The position numbers and the translations under genes were made by a program. Under the pieces are notes generated by a model. That model was not told the DNA's origin and searched no databases. It worked only from the letters and a program-made list of their open reading frames with translations. Shown here piece by piece: positions 43,391-57,000 of a DNA stretch of 64,000 nucleotides; the first letter of the stretch is position 1, and each line of letters begins with the position of its first letter. The stretch comes from Panorpa germanica (taxonomy: Eukaryota > Arthropoda > Insecta > Mecoptera > Panorpidae): NCBI GenBank assembly GCA_963678705.1, contig OY783214.1, positions 3,038,001 through 3,102,000 of the forward strand. The letters are read 5' to 3'.

Positions 43391-44797
43391 TCTTTTGGGT
43401 TGGATCGCTATGTAGAAAAGAAACACTACCGCACCTAGAATTTAGAGTGAACTGACGTTGACTGGGGTAAAAGCACTGGAAGTAAACAAAAAAACGAGCT
43501 TTTGAAGATTTAACAGCATTTATTAAATAAACACAATTGACATTTTTTATAATTATTTTATAAAACATAAAAAGTTTTGATTTATCAACAAAAATAATAT
43601 AAGGTATTTTATAATTAATATAATAACTCCCCATAAAAAATAATCTAAGAAACCTGACTAAAATCACCAAAAACTGTAAAACTGTTTGATTATTTGAAAT
43701 TAAAAAAATATCTATAATTTAAAATACATGAAAATTTCGGCAAATTGTCAGGTCATTATTATTTTTTTAGATTACAAAAAATAGAAAAGTGTACAAAAAT
43801 CCATTAAAATATATGATTCAAAAATGCACACGTACCCTTAATTTTATATTTTTATTATATGTGTATTTTTATTTTAATTCTTTTTTTTTCATTATTTTTT
43901 TTATTTCTACCAAATCAATTTTTTATTTTTTAGTGTTTTAAATTTTTATAAAACACACGACGTGTTTGACTTAATATTAAGCTATATTTTGTAAGAAAAA
44001 AACTATTATAAAAAATTCTACAAAAGTTTCGAGTTTATATGTAAAATAACAATTTTAATCTAAGATTTGACTATACATATTTAAAATTAGTTCGACTCAA
44101 TCTTGCCCAACTTCTTTGTACCGATCTGATACAATTTTCATTACAATTTATTGCAATTATTTAAATATATCAAAATTATTAAAAAATACACACATTTCAA
44201 CCACAAATTATTACTACAAAAACACAACTAAATATTTATAAAACCAGTGGATGAAGTTACCAAAGATCCGAACCTCGTCTCAAGGATTCATGCATGGACT
44301 TCCTCTTCAAAGAAGAAAAGGTTTCCTTTTTATTATTTTAGTTGTATATAATTTCACAGTAAACAATTATTAAATAATTTATATTTTTTTATAAATAATA
44401 TTTTTTTCAAAAATGCTCACAGCCCATCACATTAACAATATTGCACTATAAAATTATTTATATATAAAAATATATAATAAATTAATTATGAAAATAAACA
44501 TTACTACCTAATTACTACAATGGGTTTCATTAATTTCAAGTTATGGCTGAAATGTGTGATTACCATACATTTTCCGTTTTATTAATTATTTTTTGTTTCT
44601 TTGTATTCTACTTGCTTCGGACGTAACACGTTCTTTATTCTTTTCAATATTATTTAACATTTTTAAGTATCCATACTTGATTAAAATATTCAAAATTTAA
44701 ATTCTATTTATAAAAATTATTTTTAAAAATCCAGTAATAGTCATAATAATACTGTAAACAAGATGGCTGCCGATCATATATTTCATAAATTTTAATA

Positions 44798-45079
44798 CGA
44801 GGTCTATTCGGAAAGTAACTGCAGTTGCTGAGCAGTGCTGAGCAGCAATAAGCTTGCACCTATGCTAGTGGGATCATTGTACTGCCGAGCGTTTGCTCAT
44901 AATAGAGTCACAAGATGGATGAGATATCGTAGATATAGTTCGATGGATACCGAAATTCTTTTATGCAAAAAGCATTTGCAATCTGTTAAAAATTAGTGAA
45001 AACCTCTAGTTTTAAGAAACACTTAGTAAAATATTTCTTATTTATAGGCAAACGAATGTTACTTTCCGAATAGAACTTT
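44798..45079. mobile_element. Short mariner derivative (irritans-type ends)
   Basis: CGAGGTCTATTCGGAAAGTA follows a TA on the left, and GTTACTTTCCGAATAGAAC lies at the right. The inverted ends match the irritans mariner pattern. The interior is only about 240 bp with no transposase frame. Confidence 0.7.
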
Positions 45080-47875
45080 GAAATTTAAAGAGTCAGGATA
45101 ATTGAAGGTTACAAAATATTCGTATATGCACTTGACGTCACATTTAAAAAAGATTATTTTAATGAAATATATAGATCATACGAGCCTTTCCTATTTTAAA
45201 AATATTTAACTGCAGCAAAAAGAAAAAATGTTTTCAGTCCAGTCATTATAATACTCTGGCGACAATTATTTATTTATTTTTACTATTGCAGTATTTTATA
45301 TTGTAGAATGTTTTTAGATAATTTCATTTAATTTTGTATATATATGTTAAGTTCGGCATTATATGTTTTGAATTATTACAGATGTGATGTTATGTATGTA
45401 TATGTATAGGTAAATGTATTTTGAAAATGTAGTATTATATGACATTTTATTTTTAGGTTAAAAATTAAGTTATTTGACAGAATTTTTTGAAGTTTTTGCA
45501 AAATAAAATATTTCTTAATTATATAAAAATAGCAAATTATATAAAGATCTTATTATATACAGTATAGAACAATTTATACCAATTAGAAATTTCCATTTTA
45601 CATATTAAATAGGTTATCTGCGTTATCCGTAAACTTTCAGAAATTCGCAGGTAAATTGTTTTAGCAACTTAGATATTTTCTGAAATAGATATCTGAGCTG
45701 TCATTGAAATCAGGTTTAAATATAAACATTACCAAAAATCATAAAATCAAATGGAACTAGTTTACATTGATTAATTAATTAATGTTAACCGAATTTGGCA
45801 TCATCGACCTACAAACAATTTTATTAAGAATTCTTAAAGATTCCCAATGGAATCGGAATAGATTTTTGGGCTTTGAGAAATACAGATATATATAAAAGAA
45901 TATAAATGTATCTTAAAAAGCTATACAGACTTTCAAACAAATTGTTTGTAGGGAAGTCACGAGTATTCCATTTGCAATAATATGATTTTCTGTGTAACCA
46001 ATATTCTTTAATATGTACGAGTATTTAACATATGTTTAATAAATTTACAAGAAATCGTAATGATAATTATTGTTGCTTGTAAATAGACATTCATTCAGAA
46101 ATGTTTGCTAGAAAATAATATATTCTTTTAAAATTTTGTTTTAATTTTTAATTTTATTTAATTATTATTTTTCTTTAAATTTGCTATGTAGAAAAAATGG
46201 CCCACTTATAACTTCATTAGTGAAAACCTACTCGTTTTATTACTTTTAAGGTTAATTTATTTTTTCTTTTATACAATTTATGCCTACTATTTTGTATTTT
46301 TGTTAGATATTACAGTTGACTACACGATTTTCATTATATTTTACGAATATTTATACATTCTAGAACTAAAATAGTCTTTTCCGCCACTTTGTCATTTGAA
46401 TTATTTATGCATATATTTATAAGTTATATGCCTTGTCTTCACACTATTCTACGATTCTTTTTAATTCTGATCTTCTACTAAGATTAAGCTACTATTTTGC
46501 AAAACCAATGAAAAGTTATCATGATTATAACAAGGATAAAATTTAGCTATAATCATAAAATAATTTTTTGAATTTAATAAAATCAAATCATAACCTGTAG
46601 GCCGTTTTAGTCTTCTAGATTTGTATCAAAATATGATTTAGATAAAGAAAACATTGAATGAATCATAAATAAACATCTTATTCTTTGAAGAAAAATGACA
46701 CCACAAAGAATTCCAATTTAATTAATTATGGTTTACTGCACAATGATTTGATTTATACGTCCCTTACACGTATGTTATATAAATATTACGTAAATCCTTT
46801 AATTGTGTTTGTAAGGACAATACAATATGTGAAAACATTACACACGATCTCTCTGCTAATTGTTCAATTTTTTTCTAGTACATCAAAAATGAATATACTA
46901 CTAGACAGTAAATACTTGTACCAAAAATTAGAACACGATATTTACTTCTCTTAGGAAAATTCTTTTTTTTTTTGATGATTCATACAATATATATACTTTT
47001 TACTATAATCAAGAGTTGGACATTGATATTAAAATTGAAATAAATGGCACTAACATCGTGCTTTTATGCTTACATGCAACAAAATAGTTGATAATTAAGA
47101 AATAGTATTGTATAAAGGACGTTAGAATAGGAAATATTACAAAAATTATAAAAACTAGATCAGAAAAACTGTAGTCAAAAGGTGCGAAGCCTGATATACA
47201 GGCAACTTAATATACTTTCCATTTGTATCAATCAATTTACCTTTGCCTTATACTACCTATAGGTTTCATTTTAAAAGGTACTTGTAATCAAATAGCTCAT
47301 TATGCATAAATATAACAATCTTAATTGATATAAGTAAAGAAGTTCGTTAAACATAATGTTAGCATAATTGATTTGAATATAAAACAAATTGAAACCTAAG
47401 GTAGTTCACTAGTGCCACTATGCATATAGTGTAATTATCCCAACTAAGTGTATGTTGTTCTGAAACAATATCAACCTTTCACGTTCTCGAGAGATATGAT
47501 AAAACGACGCTTTATTATTTGGGTCTTAAATAATTAATATCTCGCTTCACAGCTGGTCAAAACATCAGTAGTGAACTACCTTAAATATTAGTGTTACAAT
47601 TTCAGTAAAAAATAATAAATTACAATAATAAATATTTGCTTCGGACAACTATAGGCCTACAAATATAAAAACTTAAGGTTACTCATAATTTACGAAGTAA
47701 TAAAAGTAGTTTCAGGATGGTCATTTAGAACACTTCCTTAAAATGTATTGTTGATATATTTAGTCATTGTTGTTCAACGCAACTTTTGTCAGATAAGATA
47801 TCTTGTACGATCGATATTTATGAACAAAATTTTACACAACTTTAAAATAGTTAGTATCAAAATTCTCCTACACTA

Positions 47876-47878
<3 letters not shown>

Positions 47879-47958
<80 letters not shown>
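47879..47958. repeat. TA dinucleotide microsatellite
   Basis: About 40 uninterrupted AT units. It may be collapsed or extended in the assembly. Confidence 0.9.
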
Positions 47959-47961
<3 letters not shown>

Positions 47962-49493
47962 GAATATTTAAAAAAGTTCAAAAATATATTATTAATAAAT
48001 AAATCAAAATACAATTATTAAAAATAACAAGGACAACAATTAAATGTTACAAAAAATGTTAACAAAACAATTTCAAAATATAAAATAGCACAAAAACCCG
48101 TTCACCCAATAAATGGCACAGCAAAAACTTGTTCACTGCAAAAATCTAATGCACATTTAAATTTCATTTATGTGATAGTCTTATAGAATAACTTTTTATC
48201 AAAATATTGTTACAAAAATTGTTATGCAAAAAAGCTTTTTAGAAAAAGACTACAATCACTTCTACAAATTTTTTAAAAATTTTATTTGTTTTTTTTTCTT
48301 TTACTAATTTTTAAAGCCTAAATATATGAATTTTTCTTAGAAAAAATCAATATCGATTTTGAGATATCTCATTTATAAAATGGATGCCGTTATATTTAAA
48401 TAAAATCAATGATACAGTATATAATATATATCTTGCTTAATAATTCTTATTATATACATTTATTGTATTTCTTTAAATTTATTCTACAAAATGCCTAAAG
48501 TTAAAGCAAGATATTTTGAAAGTAACATGAATCTAATGGTGATGGTGATTCTAACATGACTAATGATGGTGACCTAATGACATTCATGTATTATTACCGG
48601 GTACGGGTGGCCGAACTTACATATTATACTATACAATACGACAATGAAAATGCCAACTACAAAATAAAAATACAAATCACAAATATACAATATTTTTCAA
48701 AAAACAACGAATATTTTTGTGTATAAGTTTTCTAATATATATAAATTGTAGAAAAACGTGTATACCATATATCGTACTTAAGTAATAATTTTCAACTAGC
48801 CGTGGAAATCCGTCGTTAAAAAGAGATCAAGCGTGCACTTTGGGTGTACGGTAAATTTATTGTTCCATCATGTAATAAGATCTTTACATGAAGATTCAAA
48901 TTGAAATCCAGGTTTGACTCCTTTCACATGATGAATTAAGAGAATTGCTGCCCACTCTAAATGCACGGTTCGATGGCGGATTTCTTCGACTACAGTGCCA
49001 TTTCTTACAAATATCATAATTATTAGTTCTCATCGAATTTTTAGACACAGACTGAGAACACGTTCGACGCTCGATTTCAAACATCATATTTTTGTACTTT
49101 TATAATCTAGACATAGATGGCATTAAAACATTTACAATAAAAAAATAAATAAATTGTTTATCAAAATCATTCTCATCATTCACCAAAATGATGATCTCAA
49201 TGTCAAGCAGCCATTATTTTGCTGTTCTCTTATTGTTAATAATGTTATCTGCACTTAAAATAAAAACAATCGTGCAAAAGATAGATATTTATTTCTAATT
49301 GAGGTTCAAAACCATCATGCAATTAGTAAAAATAATTAATTTAAACAAATAAAATATCACTAAGCTTTTTTATTTTTATAACCCGAAATATCGTAAGGGT
49401 TTAGTTTTTATAATTATCTATATTTTCTAAAAATTAAAAAAATTATTTTTAGAATCAATGAAATTATTATACATAAATCAGTGAACGGGAAAA

Positions 49494-49571
49494 AGCGCTA
49501 CCAAGAAGAGACAAATGCGCACACGGAAATGTCCATGTGCGCATTTGTCAACTTTTGTATCTAGCAGCGCT
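49494..49571. repeat. Strong hairpin in the probable orb2 3' region
   Basis: GACAAATGCGCACA (49510-49523) and its exact complement TGTGCGCATTTGTC (49536-49549) enclose a 12-nt loop. An outer AGCGCT pair lies at 49494-49499 and 49566-49571. It sits in a GC-richer patch. Confidence 0.65.
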
Positions 49572-50477
49572 TCTCTCCAGGAACCACAAAAGAATCCGAT
49601 AAACGAGGGTGGTCCAAAATTGACTCTTCAAGCAGTACGACAGCAAATTCGACAAAGCGTTTATATCTCTGGTCAAATTTGCAGCCGTACCCCTCGCAAA
49701 GTTGATTTCCGGCATTCATTTATCGTTTTATAAATCATTTAATTGAGATAGAAACGCCGATTACATCGGTGACCCGCTTTACACTCGCCATTTCTCCATT
49801 TCTGTATCGACTCTTAAATAACAACTGATATTTTATTAATTAGCTATATGTTAAAGATCAATTTTAGTCTAATTTGCCTAATGTGTAAAATACTAAGGCA
49901 GGAACAACAAAAACTAAGCGAATTCTATATGCTTTATTCCAGTCTTTGTGAATAACTTTAGTTTTCTTTAATATTAATTCACGACAGTTAACCAAACAAT
50001 AAAAATTAAATGAATGCGTAATACAATACATAATATATCTCAAACCTGAGTAGTATTATAATTTGTGGATGGAGAGACTAGTCATCTCGAGGATTCCCCG
50101 AGATGCAAATCCACGTTTTGATTTTGATTTTGATTGGGCTCTCTTCACTGGTACATGTTGTATACATTGCTCTTGGTCAGTTTTTATTTCACAAATGTGT
50201 TAAGCATATAGAAGGCCTATTACTTGACTAGACTATACCAAACCAAAAATATCTTTTCGAAGATACAACCCATACATATCATATATACATACAACATATA
50301 AAAAAGGCTAAAGAGCTAAATCAAAAATTTAGTTATAAAAAAATAGCTTATATAAATATATATATATAAAAAACAGTTTAACAAATACAGTAAAAAAAGC
50401 AAACAAATATAAATATAAAAACATCATTTGTTTAAGTTGTATCTTACAATAGAATTTTTTAAAAAAACATCTTAGTA

Positions 50478-50591
50478 CAGTCAAATAAGGTGATATATAA
50501 AGCAAACCTCGGAGTGAAAGTGAGAAAGCTGAGTTGTTGCATAAACCTAGCTTTCTATCTTTCAGTGCCAGGTCGATTCCTTATTTGACTG
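50478..50591. repeat. 114-nt extended hairpin in the probable orb2 3' region
   Basis: CAGTCAAATAAGG (50478-50490) pairs exactly with CCTTATTTGACTG (50579-50591). Inside, ACCT, TGAAAG and AGAAAGCT on the left pair with AGCTTTCT, CTTTCA and AGGT on the right, with small internal loops and an apical loop of about 14 nt. This could be a microRNA-like precursor, or a tiny transposon with 13-bp ends. Confidence 0.6.
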
Positions 50592-51818
50592 GACTTTCTA
50601 CTAATTATATATCCCACACCAAATTTTTTTTTTAGTCGTTTGAAAAATACATTTCATTTATTATAAAAAATCAATATATTTTGTATAAAAACTATAAAAA
50701 TTCATTTAAAAAAACATTTAATTATATATTATGGACAGCTATGTTTATATATAAATTTTAAGAAAGCGAAATCTCTTTTAATAAGGGATTTTATTAATTT
50801 ATACTAATTATTTGCTGAATAAATTTTACTATAATTTACAAGAACAAATTTAAATACTAGTTTTCAAAGTTTTAAGAATTATATTTTTAAAATTTTGATA
50901 AGATTAGAAATAGCACACATGGATTAATATTTAATATAACTTTAAAAATGCTGTCTCATTAGCGATTATTATTTAATGTTACATAAATACAATCCGAATT
51001 GGTTTGAAACTTGGATAAATGATTCGTCCACTTTTAAATACATTTATACAACAGACGCGTTTTTGATTTTGAGTCTTAAAAATTGTGACTTTTATATATT
51101 AAATACTATAAATTCGTATAAATTTGACTGATTCAACAAAATAAATTAAATCGAGCCATAGTACAGAATAAATAGAAATCTATTTAAATAGTATAATACA
51201 AAATAAAAACAGATATTGCACTTCTTTTGTCACATCACTTACAAAATGCTCCAGCACTTTTATAAGTGATTTGAAATAAATTATCTTATTAAGACTATGT
51301 ATATATTAATATTTCCAGTAGATTTTCTATATATTTGCAACTGTAAAGGTTTTATCAACTTTTGAACAGCTTTAAATGTATAATACAATTACCTAGGTTT
51401 GGAATTATATCCAGTGGTCTGGAAATAATATACGATCAATCAATCAATCACATAGGAAAATTTCCATGTGTTAAATATTTTAAAAAATGTCTAAAAGTTT
51501 TATATGAAAAAAATTATTAATTGAATCTTATAAGATTATTATTTAATTATTTATTCATTATTTATGTTTTAATCATGAACTATTTTAATAAATGTTATAA
51601 TTACTACCGCATTTGATTTTAATTCGTGTCAATCTATAAAAACTAATTAATATTGAAAATAGATGAAAACGTCTAAGCAATAAATATCAATGCCTGAAAT
51701 GTTTTGTGATGAATATTTTACAACTAACTCTATTGAAAACTATAAATATTATTAATTTAAACAATATACTGGGCAAAGCATAATGGAAAAGTGTAGTAAA
51801 ATTTATTATTAAAATAAG

Positions 51819-52197
51819 CAAGGACTGTTCGGAAGAGGTGTCATTGTTATGTCAGCGCAATCTGTGACTTAATATAATAGTCAGCAACAGACAATCATCG
51901 TGAAATTGTGAAAGTGTTGTGAGTTAGTGGACTCTATTGCTTAAAGATGGAAGAACAAACATTCGTAATGAACAGATGCGTGGTAGGTCTTTTGTAGTTA
52001 GTGGTGATCTCAAATCTTATGAAATTGACACAAAATTCGGAGCTTTCACAACTACTATATGTTGTCGTGCCCATCGGCGGTTAAGTTGAAAAATAGTAGG
52101 AAGCTATAGTTTTAAGAAGCACATAATAAAATGTTACAATCCATATGGGTTTTTTATTTACAGGCAAACGGCGGTTTCTTTCCGAACAGCCCTATTA
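51819..52197 (+). mobile_element. Internally deleted mariner with a DNA-binding remnant
   Basis: AGGACTGTTCGGAAGAGG is at the left and CTTTCCGAACAGCCCT at the right. The plus-strand frame KDGRTNIRNEQMRGRSFVVS (51945-52004), running on into GDLK, is the end of the mariner DNA-binding domain. The catalytic region is gone. Confidence 0.65.
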
Positions 52198-54068
52198 ACT
52201 TAGAACTCTAAACAACAGGAACCTACTGCGTGAGAAGTTAAGAAACAATAAAACTAATTAATAATAAATGTACACAAGCGAAACCGCACTGTAGCACGGT
52301 GTACAGGTTCCCGTAGTAGTTTAAAGTAGAAATATTGATTGCTTTACAAATCAATGGAGATGATTTAGCACCATTACTCCAAATCTAACCCTGACGTGAT
52401 TGGGCCCTGCCTACGATAACGAAACATTGCAGCAATACAGTTAACTATAAAATAAATAATTAAATAAACTGTACAGTAAATTTTATTCGATTATATAAAA
52501 ATAGAAAACCTACGTAAATTTTATACATAATTAAGGATTCAAATCAATTAAACCTAATCTAATTAATATGCATGATTTTTTGTAAATTATTATAAAGAAA
52601 TTCAAAATATTTACCTAAGCTTAATTTACAATTGAAAAGTTTACACCTAATTTTATCTTTACGTTTTTTCTCAAAAAAATATATTTATTTATATTTTTTA
52701 AGACATTATAACAATTATAACAAATATTAATATGTCGGTTAATTAATTAACAAAATAATAGACAAAATAAATAAATAAAATATTAACATATTTTGCAATA
52801 ATATCGTAATGTACAAACATTTATATGATTTGGTACATTGATATTAGCCAAAATATGTTCGTCTAATGTTTCATTTAGAAATTGAACATTAAACGAAGAA
52901 GAAAATATTTAAAATAGTAGAAAAAGTCATCACATTCTAAAGAAAATTCATTTTAATTCAACAATTTTGTATATTTTACAAAACATGTTGAAAAAAAATA
53001 TTCTTTAGACAAAGGCATTAAGAAAGATTAAAAAAACGATTCATTTATGTTTAAAAAAATTAAAAATATCAAGGATAAGGTCTTGTAAAAAAACTGTGAA
53101 AAAAGATTTGATAAAAAAAAACGATAAATTACATGCACAACAGATAAAAGACTAAAGACTATTCACGAACAAGTATTTTCATATAAAAACTTTTAAAACT
53201 CAGCGTTCCGATAAAAATTGTGACGCATGCATATTTATATTATATTCATGCACTTTCTGGAAAATTTATTATCATTAAATTTCTACTAGATTATTTATAT
53301 TTGTTTTTTAAAAAGTAATCAATTATTTAAATAGTTTTTGTTTTTAATAAGTAATTGTATATATTAGAAATTGTGTCTAATTTTTCTTTTTTTTTCGTTT
53401 TTGAGAATTTTTCTAGAAGTGTTGGTTAATTTGTCTAGTGTGAATTAGTCTATTAAATTGAGACAGCACGCGGGCCCTTTTTAATTTATGTATATTATTA
53501 TATTTTAACTAATTTATTTAATTTGTAAATCATCCACGCAAATGTGAGAGTGGACAAAATCATTATGTAAAAAGTTTACCGTCAAAAACGGCGTCTGATA
53601 CTAACACCCATTACCATAAAAAGCCTATAATTACTTTTAATAGATAATATTTTTACCTAATTTCATCTTAACGTTAATTCCGTTCTTAATTTAATATACT
53701 ATTTTTCTCTTTGAAAACAAATTTCAATTTTTAAACGTTTGGTTTGGATCCTAGCTAACATTGGTTCACATCTTCACCGAGACCAATTCAGAACATGATG
53801 TTATGTACCTTGAATAACTGGTCCTCTAGTTTCCGTCTTTCTAGTATTCATGCACAAGGTCTAGAGTTGTTGATATTTTAGTTATTATCATATTTTCTTC
53901 ACATTTAAGGCTTTTCATTTATGTTTTGTTGTGTTTTGTCTTCCCCCACATTTGATAAATTCAGGAGGTCGATTATATCTTCTTTTGGTTGTTTGATTTC
54001 TAAGTGATATTCAGTAAATTAGGGCTCCACAAGCTATCTCGAGAGCTGAAGGCTAGGCAGCTCCAGCG

Positions 54069-57000
54069 TTAACACCAGCGAAAGGGCACTGCACGTGGAC
54101 GATCGGCTCCCTCTTTCACGAGGGGTTTGTGGAATTCACGACCAGGACGGGAATGAATTGTAGCCCAACAGTGTTCACAATAATACTGCAAGCATAAATG
54201 TATAGTTTTAATTCTAAACAGAGAAATTAAGGAAAGGGAGTATTTTCGGAATGGGTTTGTGAACTCATTTTCTAATTTTATTGTTGAAATATAGTTTTTA
54301 CTTTTTAAATATTTTAAGATAAAATTTGAATTTCTATTTTGCAACTTTGGTATCATTTGGTATTCCTGCGTATAGTACGCATCTATTAGTTTAGCAGAAA
54401 TTATTTAATGTTTGATTTTATTTAACCATGTTACCACGGCCATAATATAGAAACAATATCAGATCGGACATTTTTAAAGTTCTGATAGGGAGCTTCAACT
54501 TTGAAGAAATGAACATAGTGGTTAGCCTCAACAAAAAAGGAAAACAGGACTACATTTAAAGTGAAAGGATTCCTGAAAGTTTTCACACAAAAATAAAGCG
54601 GAATTATTAACCTGCAAGCATGTGACATTAGCGCAGAAAAACGGCGCAAATTTCCCCCCGCAACGTTGGCCTTGACATTCGTCACACATCTGGTCGTCCA
54701 GTACGTACGGTTTCACTTCGACCCGTTTGTCAATGTCTCCATGTTGTAGTTGAACAAATCGTGCAGATATTGCAGCAATATAACTTTGCTGATTACTAAA
54801 GGCAACGCGGCCAGCACCCTGCAGAAATGAAATAATATTACATTCGGTAAGTATTGTAGAATTAAAAGGACGAGTTCACACTAGCGTGTCCGATTATTTG
54901 TCCTATTGTTAGACAGTTATACTTGCCTTTGGATATTTGAGTTCAGGATCTGTGTCGATCCCAGCGTAACATACTCCTCCATAAAGACGGTCCATTATCA
55001 TAGCCAATTCCACTGAGATAATAAAAATATCATTACATACTTATATAGCACAAAACATTTTAACAGAAATCAGTATTTAATTTCTATTTGAACCAGGTGT
55101 GGATCATCTAGCATCATATTGCTTACCAGCCTTAAGCGGACGGGGTACTCCACCAACAAATACAGTTTTACGGGGGTCTAATGGCATGGAAGCATCCAGA
55201 ACGAAGTCAGCATCACTTAAGCGCCAGGGTCTAATTTGTACAGGTTTATCTTTAATCGTTGGTGAAGACACACATAAATATAATTTATCTTCATCTGTGA
55301 TACATGCATCAATCAGTTGTTGTACAGAACTCTCGTCCTATAAATAAAAAATACGTTTTACTGACATACATACACTCTGTGAAACATAGATAAACAGAAA
55401 TAAATCTAACGCCTGTGCTGCAGTCAACTATAATAACTCGATATCAAAGAATATTGTTAGTACTATGTAGACTCTATTTTTATATGTTTTAATGTATTTT
55501 TTAAATATTGTCACCCGAAATTTAATTATAAAATATATTTCATTTTAATTGTAATTGTGATTTTTAGTAAATTAACACAAACATTACGAAGAATCTCTTT
55601 TTAAAACTTTGATAATGTAAACTAAGTTAAATATTCTAAATATTAAAATTATATACCTGTCTCGTTTGCTACTATGGTTTTCATATATAAGTGCTTCTCA
55701 CTTACTCATTAATAGATGTTAACATTTAGTAGCAGATAAGATACTCATGTACAAAATTAATAAAATAACTATGTTTACATTTTAATAAAATCCATAACTA
55801 TATTTACCTGAAATAATAAGAAGGCGTATCCCTTAGGAGGAAAATAGGATTTACTTTCTGCTTTATGTGGCCAATCAACTACTAGGGGTCCAAATCGTCG
55901 GAAAGACTGAGTGATTTCATCTGAAAACACAAAAAAAAAAACCATGAAAATCAAGAAAACATGTTGCAGAAATAATATAGATATACTCTAACGTCTATTT
56001 TCTTGATGAGTTTCTTTTCTTTTTTCTGGGTGTTGAGTTTCTTGAATAACGTAGCGTTCTTGAAATTAAGTCATGCATAATAAATGATATTACTGTTCTG
56101 TAGGAAATCTCAAACAAGCAACGATGGTGTAGGCAATTATATTTGCTACAATCCAAGGTAAAACCATATCCGGTATCGTGGTGTATGTTTGGTAACTCAA
56201 CTAATCCTGTCAGGGGCCTGAGTAGGGCTTAGGTAAGATGTGATGGAGTACAATACAGGATATAATATAAGGAAGGATATAATAGGAAGAATAGAGTAAG
56301 GAAAAGAGAGAGAGATAGCTGCCGAGTGTCCTATCTGTCTCTTTCTAGCCCTTAGATGCCAAAGTTTGTTTATATATTAAATTTTAACTTTCTAGCACAA
56401 TTATTACCCTTGCTAAAAACTGCCTCTGTGTTTTTGAGTAAAAGTTTTCAATTTCTTTTTTGTTAATAACTGAATCGTTTAACATAAAAGGTAAATTTAC
56501 AAATATATAAATTTGACAATATCTTTTTGTGTTAGTATTGTTGCAGTTCGTAGGCGTTACATCACACTTTGTACTGCTGCACATGATGCGGAATATATTG
56601 GCAATTAAATTCATTTTATGTCCAATTTTAAAACTATTTTTGCCAACTTATTGTTAGCAACGTGCATTTTAACTACTAATGCAACTTATTTATTTTTAAA
56701 ATTCATATAAAACTAATAATTTTCATAGCAACTGATTTTCAAAAACTGGGACCCAAATTGAAGGTTATGTACTATTGCATCATTGTAACGGACGTTGCGT
56801 ACTGATTCATAATCACATCACATGAATGCATACAACATAACGCTCGTTACAAATAAAAAGGACTGTTTCGCAGGACCTTAGAGTGAAATTTATATTCTAC
56901 TAAAAACCAATGCAGAAGTAGTAAATATAAAACAATTATAGTTAATCCGCAGGATCAAATTAAAGTACGGTGTAAAATGGTCGCGTAATCCAGAGTAAAA

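Larger units (their letters stand above)
43391..54068 (-). other. Region downstream of orb2, probable long 3' UTR plus spacer
   Basis: About 10.7 kb of very AT-rich DNA without a supported gene. It holds two mariner remnants, a TA microsatellite and at least three hairpins, but otherwise fewer transposons than the rest of the window. Orb2/CPEB transcripts in other animals often have multi-kilobase 3' UTRs, so part of this is likely transcribed on the minus strand; how far is unknown. A short open stretch near 44240-44320 (frame reading TKDPNLVSRIHAWTSSSKKK) and GC-richer patches at 48780-49090 and 49480-49800 stand out. Confidence 0.45.

Noticed and set aside
44237-44330. Short open stretch TKDPNLVSRIHAWTSSSKKK as an exon
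   Set aside because: No convincing splice partners and no recognised family; kept only as a note in the orb2 3' region.
47879-47958. TA repeat as a regulatory or recombination structure
   Set aside because: A plain dinucleotide microsatellite; nothing beyond that is supported.
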